DNA of 64,000 nt, taken from NCBI RefSeq assembly GCF_013128195.2, contig NZ_CP053452.2, forward strand, positions 1,674,001 to 1,738,000, in the 5' to 3' direction. Position numbers and translations under genes: made by a program. This stretch comes from Frigoriglobus tundricola. GTDB taxonomy: Bacteria; Planctomycetota; Planctomycetia; Gemmatales; Gemmataceae. Shown here one piece after another: positions 9,083 to 18,219 of this stretch; positions within the stretch are counted from its first letter, which is position 1, and each line of letters opens with the position of its first letter. The notes beneath the pieces are model-generated. The model saw nothing but the letters and a program-made list of their open reading frames with translations. It made no database searches and was not told the origin of the DNA.

Positions 9083-10920
9083 GCTTCAACCTCCGGGGTC
9101 CACTTCGGGCCGAGTTGCTCGTCCGCCCACACGGCCAGCTTCTCGCGGAAGATCTTCGAGTTGTGCCGCACGTCCACGGGAAACTTGGGGTGTTCGAGGA
9201 ACGTGGTGATGCCGCGCGTCTGGTTCCCGCGCCGGCCGGTCTCGCGCAAGCGGGGTTCAAGGGCCGAGAACCGCCCGCTCTTCGCCCGCGGTGTAATCGG
9301 GCCATCGAACTCAACGCAGATCACCGGATGCATCACGCCGCTTCGCCGAACGCCCACAAGGGCCGTTCGTGCTACTCCGGGCACCGTGTTGAAGATCGGT
9401 TCGACCATGTCCGTGAACAGTGTGCCGTGCGGGGTGACGACGCGGTGCGACTTCCGGCCGCAGAACCAGAGCCGCCCGCGGTCGTCAAGATACCCCACAT
9501 CACCCATGCGGTGGTACACATCACCTGTGATTGGATCGTGAATCTTTGCGAGTTTGGTCGCGTCGGGCCGGTTGTAGTACTGCCGCGTGACGACCGGCCC
9601 GCGAACGACGAACTCACCGACCTCGCCCGGGGGGGCGAGCAACGAATCGGCCCATTCCGCGATCGGTTCGTCGCTGATTCGTATGACGCGCACCTCCACA
9701 CCCCCGACGGGCCGCCCGACGCACACGCCCCTCCCCTGCTCGGTGAGGAACCGCGTTTCGGCGAGGATCTCGCGGCTGCCGATGTTCGCAACGGGGAGCG
9801 CTTCGGTCGCGCCATACGGCGTGAACACCTCCACGCCGTCGGGAAGGAGCCGAACGAACCGTTCGATTGAGGCCGCGGAAGCCGCGGCGCCCGCGGAGAT
9901 GACGCGGCGGAGGGTGGAAAGCGGACCTCCCCCCCCGGCCCCCCTCCCTGAAGGGAAGGGGGTGACGGCGCGCGATGCCCCACCCGATTCCGCAGGGGCA
10001 ACGGAGTTCCGAAGGTCTTCCCCCCCCTTCCCTTTAGGGAGGGGGGATGGGGGGGTAGGTTCTTCTGCCATCTCCCCCAACCGCCGGATCACCGCCGGCG
10101 AGCCGAACAGGTTCGTCACCCCGAACTGGCGGATCTGTGCCACGGCCTTCCGCGGGTCGATCCGCGCCGGCCGGCTCGCGTCCATGTCCGGGATCACGCA
10201 CGTCATGCCCAGCGCCGGCCCGAACAGCGCGAACAACGGGAACGTGCAGAGGTCGATCTCGCCCGGAGCAATGCCGTAGGTCGATTTCAGCAACTCCACC
10301 TGGGCGGCGAAGATGCCGTGCGTGTACACAACGCCCTTCGCGGGGCCCGTGCTGCCGCTCGTGAATAGGACCGCGGCCGACTCGTCCGCGGTCGGTTCGG
10401 GGATCGGGTACGCGCCCCGGCCGCGGCCGGCGGCCCGCAGCCGCGCGAGCGAGGTGTCGCAGGCGAACCGCCACCGGCCGACGTTCACCGTCGTGCGCAC
10501 CGTCCGCTTCGCCCAGCCGAGCACGCGGCGCGCGGCGTGGGCCTTGGCGATGCCGACGAACGCGTCCGGACCCGCCTCCGCGAGACACGTACCGAGGTTC
10601 CTCACCCCCATACCGGGATCGATCAGCACCGGCACCGCGCCGACCTTGAACAGCGCGAAGGTGAGCGCGAAGAAGTCCGGCGACGGGGGCACCATGAGCG
10701 CCGTTCGGGTCCCGCGCCCGATCCCGGCCGCGTGGAGCCCGTGGGCGATGGCGTCGGCGTCGGCGTTCAGTTCGGCGAAGGTGATCGCGCGGTGGCCGGT
10801 GGGGCCGTCGGGGCTCACGCGCCCGCGGGGGGCGTGAACCGCCACCTGGGCCGGGTGCGCGGCCGCCATCCGCGCGAGGTGCGAAGCGACGTTGAGGGAA
10901 GGCACGACGCTCCCCCTCAC
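9079..10920 (-). CDS. oleC: OleC, beta-lactone synthetase (AMP-forming ligase fold)
   Basis: 613 residues of the ANL acyl-adenylate superfamily. The P-loop VLFTSGSTGPAKGVVYTH lies near residues 183-200, the YGATE motif follows (FTPYGATEALPV), and MGDVGYLDDRGRLWFCGRK carries the Asp of the adenylation signature. OleC uses ATP to close the beta-hydroxy acid to a beta-lactone. An in-frame insert of about 47 residues, starting at EEPTPPSPLPKGKGG and rich in Pro, Gly and Ser, interrupts the domain and coincides with a palindromic DNA element (9926-10066). The start is GTG at 10918-10920, overlapping the HU-type gene's TGA. The insert lies where I expect a surface loop, so function may be kept. Confidence 0.9.
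   Translation of the reverse strand: MRGSVVPSLNVASHLARMAAAHPAQVAVHAPRGRVSPDGPTGHRAITFAELNADADAIAHGLHAAGIGRGTRTALMVPPSPDFFALTFALFKVGAVPVLIDPGMGVRNLGTCLAEAGPDAFVGIAKAHAARRVLGWAKRTVRTTVNVGRWRFACDTSLARLRAAGRGRGAYPIPEPTADESAAVLFTSGSTGPAKGVVYTHGIFAAQVELLKSTYGIAPGEIDLCTFPLFALFGPALGMTCVIPDMDASRPARIDPRKAVAQIRQFGVTNLFGSPAVIRRLGEMAEEPTPPSPLPKGKGGEDLRNSVAPAESGGASRAVTPFPSGRGAGGGGPLSTLRRVISAGAAASAASIERFVRLLPDGVEVFTPYGATEALPVANIGSREILAETRFLTEQGRGVCVGRPVGGVEVRVIRISDEPIAEWADSLLAPPGEVGEFVVRGPVVTRQYYNRPDATKLAKIHDPITGDVYHRMGDVGYLDDRGRLWFCGRKSHRVVTPHGTLFTDMVEPIFNTVPGVARTALVGVRRSGVMHPVICVEFDGPITPRAKSGRFSALEPRLRETGRRGNQTRGITTFLEHPKFPVDVRHNSKIFREKLAVWADEQLGPKWTPEVEA
9926..10066. repeat. In-frame palindromic mini-element, copy A (inside oleC)
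   Basis: The edges carry C-rich and G-rich arms: CCCCTCCCTGAAGGGAAGGGGG on the left is echoed inverted at 10022-10050, and the right end reads GGGGGTAGGTTCTTCT. The right end matches those of copies B (14736-14920), C (16138-16319) and D (25892-25984). It stays open in the oleC frame. Confidence 0.65.
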
Positions 10921-11189
10921 GCTCGGCCCGGCGCGTCGGGAAGTTGTTCGGCTCGCCGCTTCAACGCGTTGGCCGGCTTGAACTTCACGGCTCGTTTTGC
11001 GGGAACGTCGAGCCGGGCGCCCGTCCGCGGATTCCGTGCGATGCGAGCCTTTCGCTCGAACACCTCGAACGCACCGAACCCGTCGATCTCTACCCGCTTC
11101 TGCGTCATCAGTACTTCAGCGACCGTATCGAAGACCTTCCTCGCCGCGTCTTCGGTGCCGAGCGCCTTGCTCAGTTCGGGTGTGGTCAT
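10917..11189 (-). CDS. HU/IHF-family DNA-binding protein inside the ole operon
   Basis: 90 residues from the ATG at 11187-11189. An upstream in-frame start would add 60 residues that are a shadow of oleB. The C-terminal half shows the HU core: VEIDGFGAFEVFERKAR, then ARNPRTGARLDVPAKRAVKF (the DNA-contacting arm with the conserved RNPxTG) and FKPANALKRR. HU proteins bind and bend DNA as dimers. The ATG overlaps the oleB stop (ATGA), and the TGA overlaps the oleC GTG start (GTGA), so the gene is locked in frame-coupled translation between two lipid enzymes. It could regulate or compact the locus DNA, or be a chance passenger. No role for HU in hydrocarbon synthesis is known to me. Confidence 0.9.
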   Translation of the reverse strand: MTTPELSKALGTEDAARKVFDTVAEVLMTQKRVEIDGFGAFEVFERKARIARNPRTGARLDVPAKRAVKFKPANALKRRAEQLPDAPGRA

Positions 11190-12166
11190 GGCGCGTCCTG
11201 AATTGGGTGCCGCTGCAAAAACTCCCACACGCGCATGATGGCGAGTTCGCCGGCGTCGTCCAGAAGGTAGTGGCCGCAGTCCGGCCAGGTGTGAACCTCG
11301 GCGTGGGGGAAGTGCCGCTTCCACTCCTCGAGGAAGTGGCCGTCGAACACGAAGTCCTTCATCCCCCACAGCAGGAGCGTCGGCGTGGTGCGGAACCGGT
11401 CCAGAGCCGCCGCGGTGCCGCTGACGATGTCGAACCCGTCGTCACCCGGCTTCAGCGGGATCGTCTGCACGAACTTCAGCACTGCGACGCGGTGGGCCGG
11501 GGTGTCATACGGGGCGAGGTACGCCGCCCTCACCTCGGCCGGGAGCGGCTTGCGGGTCACGCACCACTTCGCGGCGTATTCGCAGAACGCGTTGCGCCGG
11601 GTGATGAGCCACGCCCCGAGCCGCGTGTTGCGGCCGAGCCACAGCGACCGCGGGAACCGCTTGCCGGGCGGCAGCGGGAACGCGCCGGTGTTGCTCGCGA
11701 CGATGCGCTTGATGCGGTCGGGGTGCCGGGCCGCGAAGCCCATGCCGATCATCCCGCCCCAGTCGTGCAGGACGAGCGTGAGGTCCTTGGTCAGCCCGCG
11801 CTCTTCGAGGAGCCATTCGAGGTCGTCGATGCGGTGCTTCAGCGAGTAGTCGTACTCACTCGGCGACGGCTTGTCCGAGAGGCCGCAGCCGATGTGATCG
11901 GGCACGATGCAGCGGTACGACTCGCGGAGCGCGAGGACCAGGTTGCGGTAGTAGAAGCTCCACGTCGGGTTGCCGTGCAGCATCACGACGGGGTCGCCCC
12001 GGCCCTCGTCCAGGTAGCTCATGCGGAGCCCGCGCCGCGCCGCGACCCGCGGCGTGAACGGGTACAGGTCCGGCGCGGGGTTCGGAAACGGTGCCGCTTC
12101 GTCGGCGGCCGGGAGGCGGGTGGTGCGAAGGGGCGGAGGCGCGTCGGAGGCCGGGGTGTTGCTCAT
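11186..12166 (-). CDS. oleB: OleB, beta-lactone decarboxylase (haloalkane dehalogenase fold)
   Basis: 326 residues starting MSNTPASDAPPP; a longer frame reaches 12325 but its first 53 residues are translated repeat DNA. Alpha/beta hydrolase fold: oxyanion motif HGNPTWS (residues 65-70), nucleophile elbow HDWGG with Asp135, acid Asp271 (GMKDF) and base His299 (DCGHY). An Asp nucleophile followed by Trp is the haloalkane dehalogenase-like signature that OleB shares. OleB removes CO2 from the cis-beta-lactone to give the cis-olefin. In many bacteria oleB is fused to oleC; here they are separate, with the HU-type gene between them. The stop codon overlaps the ATG of that gene. Confidence 0.88.
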   Translation of the reverse strand: MSNTPASDAPPPLRTTRLPAADEAAPFPNPAPDLYPFTPRVAARRGLRMSYLDEGRGDPVVMLHGNPTWSFYYRNLVLALRESYRCIVPDHIGCGLSDKPSPSEYDYSLKHRIDDLEWLLEERGLTKDLTLVLHDWGGMIGMGFAARHPDRIKRIVASNTGAFPLPPGKRFPRSLWLGRNTRLGAWLITRRNAFCEYAAKWCVTRKPLPAEVRAAYLAPYDTPAHRVAVLKFVQTIPLKPGDDGFDIVSGTAAALDRFRTTPTLLLWGMKDFVFDGHFLEEWKRHFPHAEVHTWPDCGHYLLDDAGELAIMRVWEFLQRHPIQDAP

Positions 12167-12221
12167 GGAGATTCGTTCGTCCGCTCGCGTCTGCCGGTTA
12201 ACAGCGATCTTAACAGACCCA

Positions 12222-12266
12222 CCCAGGGCGTTGCCCTGGGCTATGCTGTCCCAGCCTTTCAGGCTG
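12222..12266. repeat. Twin hairpin repeat between oleA and oleB
   Basis: Two adjacent perfect hairpins: CCCAGGGC/GCCCTGGG (12222-12240, loop of 3) and CAGCCT/AGGCTG (12252-12266, loop of 3). I recall near-identical twin hairpins as extragenic repeats in Gemmata-type genomes. It lies just upstream of the oleB start. Confidence 0.7.
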
Positions 12267-12335
12267 AGAGCCATCCGCGCCCAACCGACTTCGTTGAATC
12301 TGCTGTTACGGTCGCGGTTCACCAAAAATACAGGT

Positions 12336-13493
12336 TCACCACTCCAGGCCGAGCATCAGGCAGTTCAGCCCGCTGCCGATGCCGAGGAAGCCCACGCGGT
12401 CGCCCGGCTGGAGGAACTCGCGTTCCTCCGCGATGGCCGCGGTGATGGGCAGCGACACCGTGCCGACGTTGCCCAGGTACTCGAACGTGCTGAACTCTTT
12501 TTCCCGCGGCACGCCGATCGCTTTCAGCACCGCGTCCCGGTGGCCGGCACCGACCTGGTGGCAGATCACCTTGTCGAGCTGGTCCGTGCGCCAGCCGAAC
12601 TTGGTGAGAAACTTCTGCCAGGTGCGGTTGCCGAGTTCGACACCGTACTTGAGCACCTCGCCGGCGTGCGTCTCCATGAAGGGGATCATCACGTGCCGCA
12701 GGCCGAGATCGACGCCCTTCTGAACCAGCCCGGTGGCGTTATCGACGCCCTTCTGCACCAGCCCCGCGGCGTTGTGGCCGAGGACGCGCTCCACCGTGCC
12801 GACCGCCGCCGGCAGGATGGACTGGAGCCCCCACCGGCACAGCGTGTTGTACTGCGGGGCGTTCTGGGTGACGCCGCCGAGCAGCTTCCGCCGCTTCCCG
12901 CGGGACAGCTCCTCGCTCACCACCAGCACCGCCACGGCGCCCGAACCGCCGGTCAGCGTCGCCACGCTCTCGCGGAACAGTTCGACCGACTTCGTCCGCA
13001 CCATGCGGTCGATGACGTTCTCGTTGATCTCGCGGGCGGTCTCGGCGGACACCACTAGGCCGGCCTTGGCCTGCCCGAGTTCGATCTTGTTCGCGATCTC
13101 GACGATGCCGTTGAGCACGCCGAGGCAGGCGTTCGACAGGTCGAAGACGGCCGCGTTCGGGTTGATGTTCAGCTCGTGGGCGACGGCGCACGCCGTGGCC
13201 GGCTCGAAGTTCTCGCGGCACACGCCGGCGTAGATGAGCACGTCGATGTCGGCGGCCGACATGTCGGCGGCGGCGAGCGCCTTTTTCGCGGCCGCCGCGG
13301 CGCCGAGCGAGAGCCGGTAGCCCGGCTCCCACCACCGCCGCTCGTTGATGCCGGTGAGCAGTTCCAGTTGCCCCGGCGCCATCTTGAGCGCCTGGTACAC
13401 GGGCGCGAGGCGCGCCTCCAGTTCGGCGGTGGACACCACCACCGGCGGGAGTTCGTACCCGATCGCTTCGAGGTGGACGCGGTTGTAGTTCAT
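12336..13493 (-). CDS. oleA: OleA, thiolase-fold head-to-head acyl condensing enzyme
   Basis: 385 residues from the ATG at 13491-13493 (MNYNRVHLEAIGYELPP); the 50 residues upstream in frame are repeat-derived. KAS III-like thiolase fold with catalytic Cys123 (DLSNACLGVLNG), His312 (CHQVGAGH) and Asn342 (GNVGTVSLP). OleA joins two fatty acyl thioesters by a decarboxylation-free Claisen condensation, giving a 2-alkyl-3-keto acid. The protein is longer than typical OleA (about 340-350 residues); extra length sits near 240-300 and contains a short duplicated motif (GLVQKGVDNATGLVQKGVD). A FabH-like role is less likely because oleBCD follow directly. The 3' end is 169 bases before the oleB start. 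Confidence 0.9.
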   Translation of the reverse strand: MNYNRVHLEAIGYELPPVVVSTAELEARLAPVYQALKMAPGQLELLTGINERRWWEPGYRLSLGAAAAAKKALAAADMSAADIDVLIYAGVCRENFEPATACAVAHELNINPNAAVFDLSNACLGVLNGIVEIANKIELGQAKAGLVVSAETAREINENVIDRMVRTKSVELFRESVATLTGGSGAVAVLVVSEELSRGKRRKLLGGVTQNAPQYNTLCRWGLQSILPAAVGTVERVLGHNAAGLVQKGVDNATGLVQKGVDLGLRHVMIPFMETHAGEVLKYGVELGNRTWQKFLTKFGWRTDQLDKVICHQVGAGHRDAVLKAIGVPREKEFSTFEYLGNVGTVSLPITAAIAEEREFLQPGDRVGFLGIGSGLNCLMLGLEW

Positions 13494-13556
13494 GCGCGGG
13501 TCGGCAACTTCCGGTGTTGGGGCGAGTGCGAGTCTCGGCAGCCTCATTGTAGGGCG

Positions 13557-13622
13557 GGACAAGGCTTTGCGCCGGCCCACCCGTGCCACACGAACGCGGC
13601 GGGCCGGCGCAAAGCCCTGTCC
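13557..13622. repeat. Inverted repeat between the synthase gene and oleA
   Basis: 22-base arms (13557-13578 and 13601-13622) pair with one mismatch around a 22-base loop; the arm core is GGCTTTGCGCCGGCCC. It lies in the short gap upstream of the oleA start and downstream of the synthase stop codon at 13666. Its sequence is unrelated to the palindromes at the other junctions of the locus. Confidence 0.7.
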
Positions 13623-13665
13623 ACCCCGCGAGGGAGCTACCAAGAAAGCGCCTCTGTATCGTCAC

Positions 13666-16600
13666 TCACTCTAGGGAAAAGTCGATCATCTGGTAGATGA
13701 CACGGCCGTCCACGGTGAGGAACCCGTTCGCGGTGAGGCGCCGATTATGGTCATCGGCCGCGACGATTTCCAGTACGACCGTCACCTCGCGGTCGGTGGG
13801 GAGCACCTGCCCGCGGTACACCCAACTGTGCGGGCGGTTCACGGCGACCGTTTGCCACGGGTTCCCGTCTTCGCCCCAGCGCCGCCACGCGGCGTACTTC
13901 AGGAGCTGCAAGAACGACTCCAGACCGAGCGAGCCGGGCCACACCGGGTCCTGGTAGAAGTGGGCCTTGAAGAACCAGAACCCGGGGTCCACCGCGATCG
14001 TTCCGACCACGAGCCCCAGCCCCTTCGAGCCGCCGTCCGGGACGTACGCGGTGACGCGGTCCACCATGCGCATCATCGGCGCGGGGAACGGGGCGGTATG
14101 CGGGAGCACGTCGGTCTGCGCCCGAATCCGCTCTTGCTCGTTGGGCCAGGGCACTTTGGCGTCGCGGATGCCGATCTGGTTCGCCAGCGCCGGTTTCGTG
14201 AAGAACCCGAAATACGTCGTCCCCTTGTACACGTCGCCCGCACTGTCTCTCACCAGCATGTCGTAATGCTGGATGATCATGCCGGCGGAATTGGACACGC
14301 TCGTCATTTTCACGGTGGTCGTCAGCGTGCCCGTGGCGGGCGTAACGGGCCGGAACTGCGTCGCCTTCCCCCCGAGGTTGCGGAAACTCAGATCCTCCGT
14401 GCTCGTGAGGGCCGATCCGCAGTACGCGGCGAGCCAGCCGCACGGCTGGAGGGCTATTTCCAACAGGACCGCGAACGGCATGTTCTCGCACCGGTTCGCA
14501 CCGAAGTACCACGCATCCGAGGGCACCGCGTACTGCGCGTCGCACGCGGCGCCGGCCTTCAGCACGAACGGCTCGCCGGTGACCGCGGTGATGCAGTCGA
14601 GGAACTGGAACGGCGGGCCGGGCAGCCGCGCGATGACCCGCCCCGAATCGAAGATGCGGTACGGTTCGCCGAACGCCTCCGACGGGTTGCCGTTGGAGTA
14701 CGCCATGATGCGCGCGGAGTCGTAGAGGGGGCGCGAAGAAGAACCCACCCCCAACCCCTCGGTTCGCTCCCCGGCCCTGTCAGCGGAGCTTCTCGCGGGC
14801 CGAGGGAAGGGAGGGGAGCCAGACCTTCGGAAGCTCGGAGCATTCGGAGAGTCGGAGGAGGCGTTTCGCGCGTTCACCCCGCTCCCTTCAGGGAGCGGGG
14901 CCGGGGGGGTAGGTTCTTCCCCACTTCGCGCCCACACGGCCTCCAACCGCTCGCGCGACAGGCCCGACATCCGCAGGCTCATGTTGGTGATTTCGACGAT
15001 CGGCTTCCCGTCGGCGTACATGAGCGCGTCGGCGAGGCAGTACGGTTCTGGGCGGTAGCCGAGTTCCTTCACCGTCACCTCGTAGGTGACGGTCCTCGTC
15101 GTCGGCAGCACCTGGCCGCGGCACTTGAGCCGGCTGTTGACGCCCGGCACCGGTTCGTGAGCGACCTCGTACCGCTCGCCCACCCAGCCCAGCCGCATCA
15201 ACAACACGCGGAGCGTGTGCAGGCAGCACTCGTACATGAGCGTACCGGGCATCACCTGATCGTCCACGAAGTGACAGGTGATGAACCAGTCGTCCGGGTG
15301 GATGTCGAACTCGGCCCGCACGAAGCCGATGCCGAACCGCCCGCCCCGCGGTTCGATGAGCGACACGCGGTCCACGAGTCGCAGCATCCCGCCGGGGATT
15401 GTGGCCGGGTGCTGCACGTTCGCCTGAGCAAAATCGGGACCGAATGCCGTAACGAGGTCGCCCGCGCGGAGCGCGTCCACCTGGGCCGGCGCGAGCGCGC
15501 AATCGGATTGGGGCACGAGGTCGCGCCAGTCGGCGGGTTTCTTACCGGGCAGCCGCTTGCGGTCGAGCGCGGTCTGCACGATCCCCTTGCCCGCGGCGAG
15601 CGCTTCCGCGGTGAAGAACCCCGCCACGCCGTTCCGCATGGTGATCAGCGGCTCGCCGTTCACCGTCCCGTCGAACCAGAAGTGGAACAGCCACGCCCCG
15701 GCCTGCTGAACGAACCGGTCGATGTGGATGTCGTACACCACCGTCTCGCCGACCGTCGGCAGCCCGCGGTGGAACGAGACGACCGCGTCGAGGAGGCGGT
15801 ACACGGCGAGGCCGCGGGTCTGGAAGTCGATGCCCAGGTAGCCAGAGAGGAACAGGTCGGCCTGACCGCTTTCGACGCAGATGGCGGTGGGGATGCGGCC
15901 GGCTTCGAGGTACCAGCGGTCCGCGTGGACCGTGTGTTCGGTGACGACCCGGCCGCTCGTCATCGACCGCGGCTCGCCCTCGATGAGGGTGATGCGGTCC
16001 ACGAGTTGGAGCGGGCCGTCGGGCAGGCGGACACGGGTCGGGAACGTGTCCACTTCCGCGAACAGCGGCCCGAGCGCGTCGGCGATTTTGCCCGCGGCGA
16101 ACTCGCAGCACTGTTCGTAGGTGAGAGCGCGAGGTGGAGAAGAACCCACCCCCCGGCCCCCTCCCGGAAGGGAGGGGGTGAACGCGCGCAAAGCCTCCTC
16201 GGACCCGCCGGAGGCGCGGGCGTTCCGTAGGTCTTGCTCCCCTCCCTTCCCTCGGCCCGCGAGAAGCTCCGCTGACAGGGCCGGGGAGCGAACCGAGGGG
16301 CTGGGGGTGGGGTCTTCGTCTGTCGCCCCATTCCCTGAAGGAAGAAGCGGGAACGCCGCTCCGCCGCCCCGCACCCACGCTTCGAGGAGCGCGGTCTGGA
16401 ACCGCAGCACGCCGGCGGCAGATTCCATCAGCCGACTGTTGACGCGGAGGAACGCTTCCTGTGCCTGCGTGTTCAGGACTTGCACGTTGGCCGCCGATTC
16501 GATGAGCGGGGCGATCATGGTGGAAAGCGCCACGCCGCTCATACTCACAGCGGCACCGGTCAACTGTGTATCCGTTTCGACGAAGCCGGGCCGGGGCACT

Positions 16601-18219
16601 TCGGCGAGCGCGCTCGGAACTCGTACTGGCGGCTGGTTCCGCACAACCGGTTCATCCGCACGCACCGGTTGCGCGACCACCGGCGTTTCGAGCACGACCG
16701 GGCGCGCTCCGACCGGGATCGCGATTTCGGGGTGTTTCGTGCCATCACGTTCCCGGTGCCCGACGCACGCCGTCTCGTTGCCGTAAAGTGCCGCCAGATC
16801 GACCGGCAGGCGTTCGGCCGCGAGGTGCGCGACCAGCCGCAGCACCTGCGAAACCGCGTCCTGCCGCGCCGCGTGTGCCGCGCGGGCGAAGTGCCGGCGG
16901 TCGCCGAGGACCGCGCCGATCATGCGGGTACACGAGTTGCCCGGCCCGACCTCCACGAACGCCCGCACCCCGTCGCGGTACGCCGACTCGATCACCCGCG
17001 GCACGTCGATCGGCCCCACCAGCCCGGCGGTGATCGAATCGGCGCAGAGCTTCTCGCTCGGCCGGTAGCTCTTGCCCCACGCCCCGCTGTAGATCGTGAC
17101 CCGCGCCGGCGGCGTGACGGGCAGCGTGTGCAGGTCGCGGTACGGCCCCTCGACCGGGCGGCCGACCTCGCAGTGCGCGAGCGTCACCCCGTCCAGCAGG
17201 TGGAGCGGCCTGTTGACCGCCGCGGCCAGTTTCTCCACGTCCGCGCGCCGGCCGCCGATGACGCACTCGGTCGGGGTGTTCACGATGAGCAGGTACGCGA
17301 GCAGCCCGGGGCGCAGCGCGGCGGCGACGTCGTCGGGGGTCGCGGCCACGATCCCCGTGGCCCAGTCGGCCGAAGCGCCGGGCGGTGTTTCCCAGAACGT
17401 GCGGGCCGCGTCGTAGGGCGGCGCGAGGTCCGACGTGAACAGTGTGGACGCCCGCATCCGCCGATACATTTCGTCGCGCGACCGCCACGCCCGGACGCCG
17501 AACAGCCCGGCCGATTCGCCCAGGCTCAGACCGATCATCGCGTCGGTCCGCACGCCGAGCGCCGCCGCGACGTCGGCCACGAGCGCGCCGACCGTGACCT
17601 GCCCGAACATCAGGTCGCGGGCGGTCGCGTCCCCGGTGCGCCCGGCCCAGAACACGTGTGGGGCGAACTGGTCGCGGAGCCACTCGTTCTCCGCGTGCTG
17701 GCGGCGGAACACCTCCGGCCAGTGCGGCGACAGGTCGCGCCCCATACCGTCGAACTGGTTGCCCGAGCCGGGGAACACGAACGCGACCTTCGCCTTCGGG
17801 CCGAGCGGCTTCGGGGCGTAGAACACGCGGTCCCGGAGGGCCGGCTTCGCGCTCGCCGGTAGCGGCGCGTCCGGGTTTGCGGTGAGCGACTCCGCGGCGA
17901 ACACGAGCTGCTCCGCCAGTTCGTCGGTCGAGCGGGCGACGCAGGCCACCGCGAGCCGGTGAGACAAGTTCGGCGGCGCGGCGCGAAACCACTCGCGGGC
18001 CTCCGCTTCGATCGGCCGCGCGGGCCGCGCGGCCACGAGCGCACCGAGGGCGGTCAGCCCCGCGAGCAGGTCGGCCGGGGTGTCGCCGCTGACGACGAAC
18101 GCCGCTTCGTCGCGCGCGCCGAGCGGCTGCTCCCGTTCGGGCGTGCGCGCCGTTGTGTGCGACCCGTATTCTTCGAGCACGAACGCGAAGTGCGTGCCGT
18201 CCGCGCCGCCCGCGCCCAC
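13666..18219 (-). CDS. PfaC-like synthase, 3' portion: end of CLF, acyltransferase, four hotdog (dehydratase) units
   Basis: 1517 residues. It begins inside a ketosynthase-like end (FAFVLEEYGSH), showing that it is the continuation of the 18310-20619 product; two indels near 18240 and 18343 break the frame. Next is an acyltransferase (KVAFVFPGSGNQFDGMG near 144-160, nucleophile Ser232 in GLSLGES), equivalent to PfaB. Four hotdog units in two pairs then follow, as in the PfaC dehydratases; unit 2 has CHFVDDQVMPGTLMYECC, the FabA-like active helix, and unit 4 has AHFYQDPVWPGSLGLESF. Two Pro/Gly-rich inserts (after PSGNGATDE and after WARSGEEPTP) are palindromic DNA elements read in frame. Role: dehydration/isomerisation that creates cis double bonds in the growing acyl chain. 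Confidence 0.88.
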   Translation of the reverse strand: MGAGGADGTHFAFVLEEYGSHTTARTPEREQPLGARDEAAFVVSGDTPADLLAGLTALGALVAARPARPIEAEAREWFRAAPPNLSHRLAVACVARSTDELAEQLVFAAESLTANPDAPLPASAKPALRDRVFYAPKPLGPKAKVAFVFPGSGNQFDGMGRDLSPHWPEVFRRQHAENEWLRDQFAPHVFWAGRTGDATARDLMFGQVTVGALVADVAAALGVRTDAMIGLSLGESAGLFGVRAWRSRDEMYRRMRASTLFTSDLAPPYDAARTFWETPPGASADWATGIVAATPDDVAAALRPGLLAYLLIVNTPTECVIGGRRADVEKLAAAVNRPLHLLDGVTLAHCEVGRPVEGPYRDLHTLPVTPPARVTIYSGAWGKSYRPSEKLCADSITAGLVGPIDVPRVIESAYRDGVRAFVEVGPGNSCTRMIGAVLGDRRHFARAAHAARQDAVSQVLRLVAHLAAERLPVDLAALYGNETACVGHRERDGTKHPEIAIPVGARPVVLETPVVAQPVRADEPVVRNQPPVRVPSALAEVPRPGFVETDTQLTGAAVSMSGVALSTMIAPLIESAANVQVLNTQAQEAFLRVNSRLMESAAGVLRFQTALLEAWVRGGGAAFPLLPSGNGATDEDPTPSPSVRSPALSAELLAGRGKGGEQDLRNARASGGSEEALRAFTPSLPGGGRGVGSSPPRALTYEQCCEFAAGKIADALGPLFAEVDTFPTRVRLPDGPLQLVDRITLIEGEPRSMTSGRVVTEHTVHADRWYLEAGRIPTAICVESGQADLFLSGYLGIDFQTRGLAVYRLLDAVVSFHRGLPTVGETVVYDIHIDRFVQQAGAWLFHFWFDGTVNGEPLITMRNGVAGFFTAEALAAGKGIVQTALDRKRLPGKKPADWRDLVPQSDCALAPAQVDALRAGDLVTAFGPDFAQANVQHPATIPGGMLRLVDRVSLIEPRGGRFGIGFVRAEFDIHPDDWFITCHFVDDQVMPGTLMYECCLHTLRVLLMRLGWVGERYEVAHEPVPGVNSRLKCRGQVLPTTRTVTYEVTVKELGYRPEPYCLADALMYADGKPIVEITNMSLRMSGLSRERLEAVWARSGEEPTPPAPLPEGSGVNARNASSDSPNAPSFRRSGSPPFPRPARSSADRAGERTEGLGVGSSSRPLYDSARIMAYSNGNPSEAFGEPYRIFDSGRVIARLPGPPFQFLDCITAVTGEPFVLKAGAACDAQYAVPSDAWYFGANRCENMPFAVLLEIALQPCGWLAAYCGSALTSTEDLSFRNLGGKATQFRPVTPATGTLTTTVKMTSVSNSAGMIIQHYDMLVRDSAGDVYKGTTYFGFFTKPALANQIGIRDAKVPWPNEQERIRAQTDVLPHTAPFPAPMMRMVDRVTAYVPDGGSKGLGLVVGTIAVDPGFWFFKAHFYQDPVWPGSLGLESFLQLLKYAAWRRWGEDGNPWQTVAVNRPHSWVYRGQVLPTDREVTVVLEIVAADDHNRRLTANGFLTVDGRVIYQMIDFSLE
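14736..14920. repeat. In-frame palindromic mini-element, copy B (between dehydratase pairs)
   Basis: Left end AGAAGAACCCACCCCC and right end GGGGGGGTAGGTTCTTCC form terminal inverted repeats. The interior (CTCGGTTCGCTCCCCGGCC, GGAGCTTCTCGCGGGCC) is the reverse complement of the interior of copy C, so the two copies lie in opposite orientation. It encodes a stretch starting GEEPTPPAPLPEGSGV, without a stop. Confidence 0.75.
16138..16319. repeat. In-frame palindromic mini-element, copy C (between acyltransferase and dehydratases)
   Basis: Left end AGAAGAACCCACCCCCC and right end GGGGGTGGGGTCTTC. The interior shares a roughly 60-base block with copy B in the opposite orientation (GCCCGCGAGAAGCTCCGCTG). 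It is open in the synthase frame and codes for a Pro/Ser/Gly-rich linker starting DEDPTPSPSVRSP. Confidence 0.75.

Noticed and set aside
13747-16230. An 827-codon plus-strand frame within the synthase
   Set aside because: Shadow of the dehydratase-coding strand; composition Arg/His/Gly-rich and no recognisable domain.
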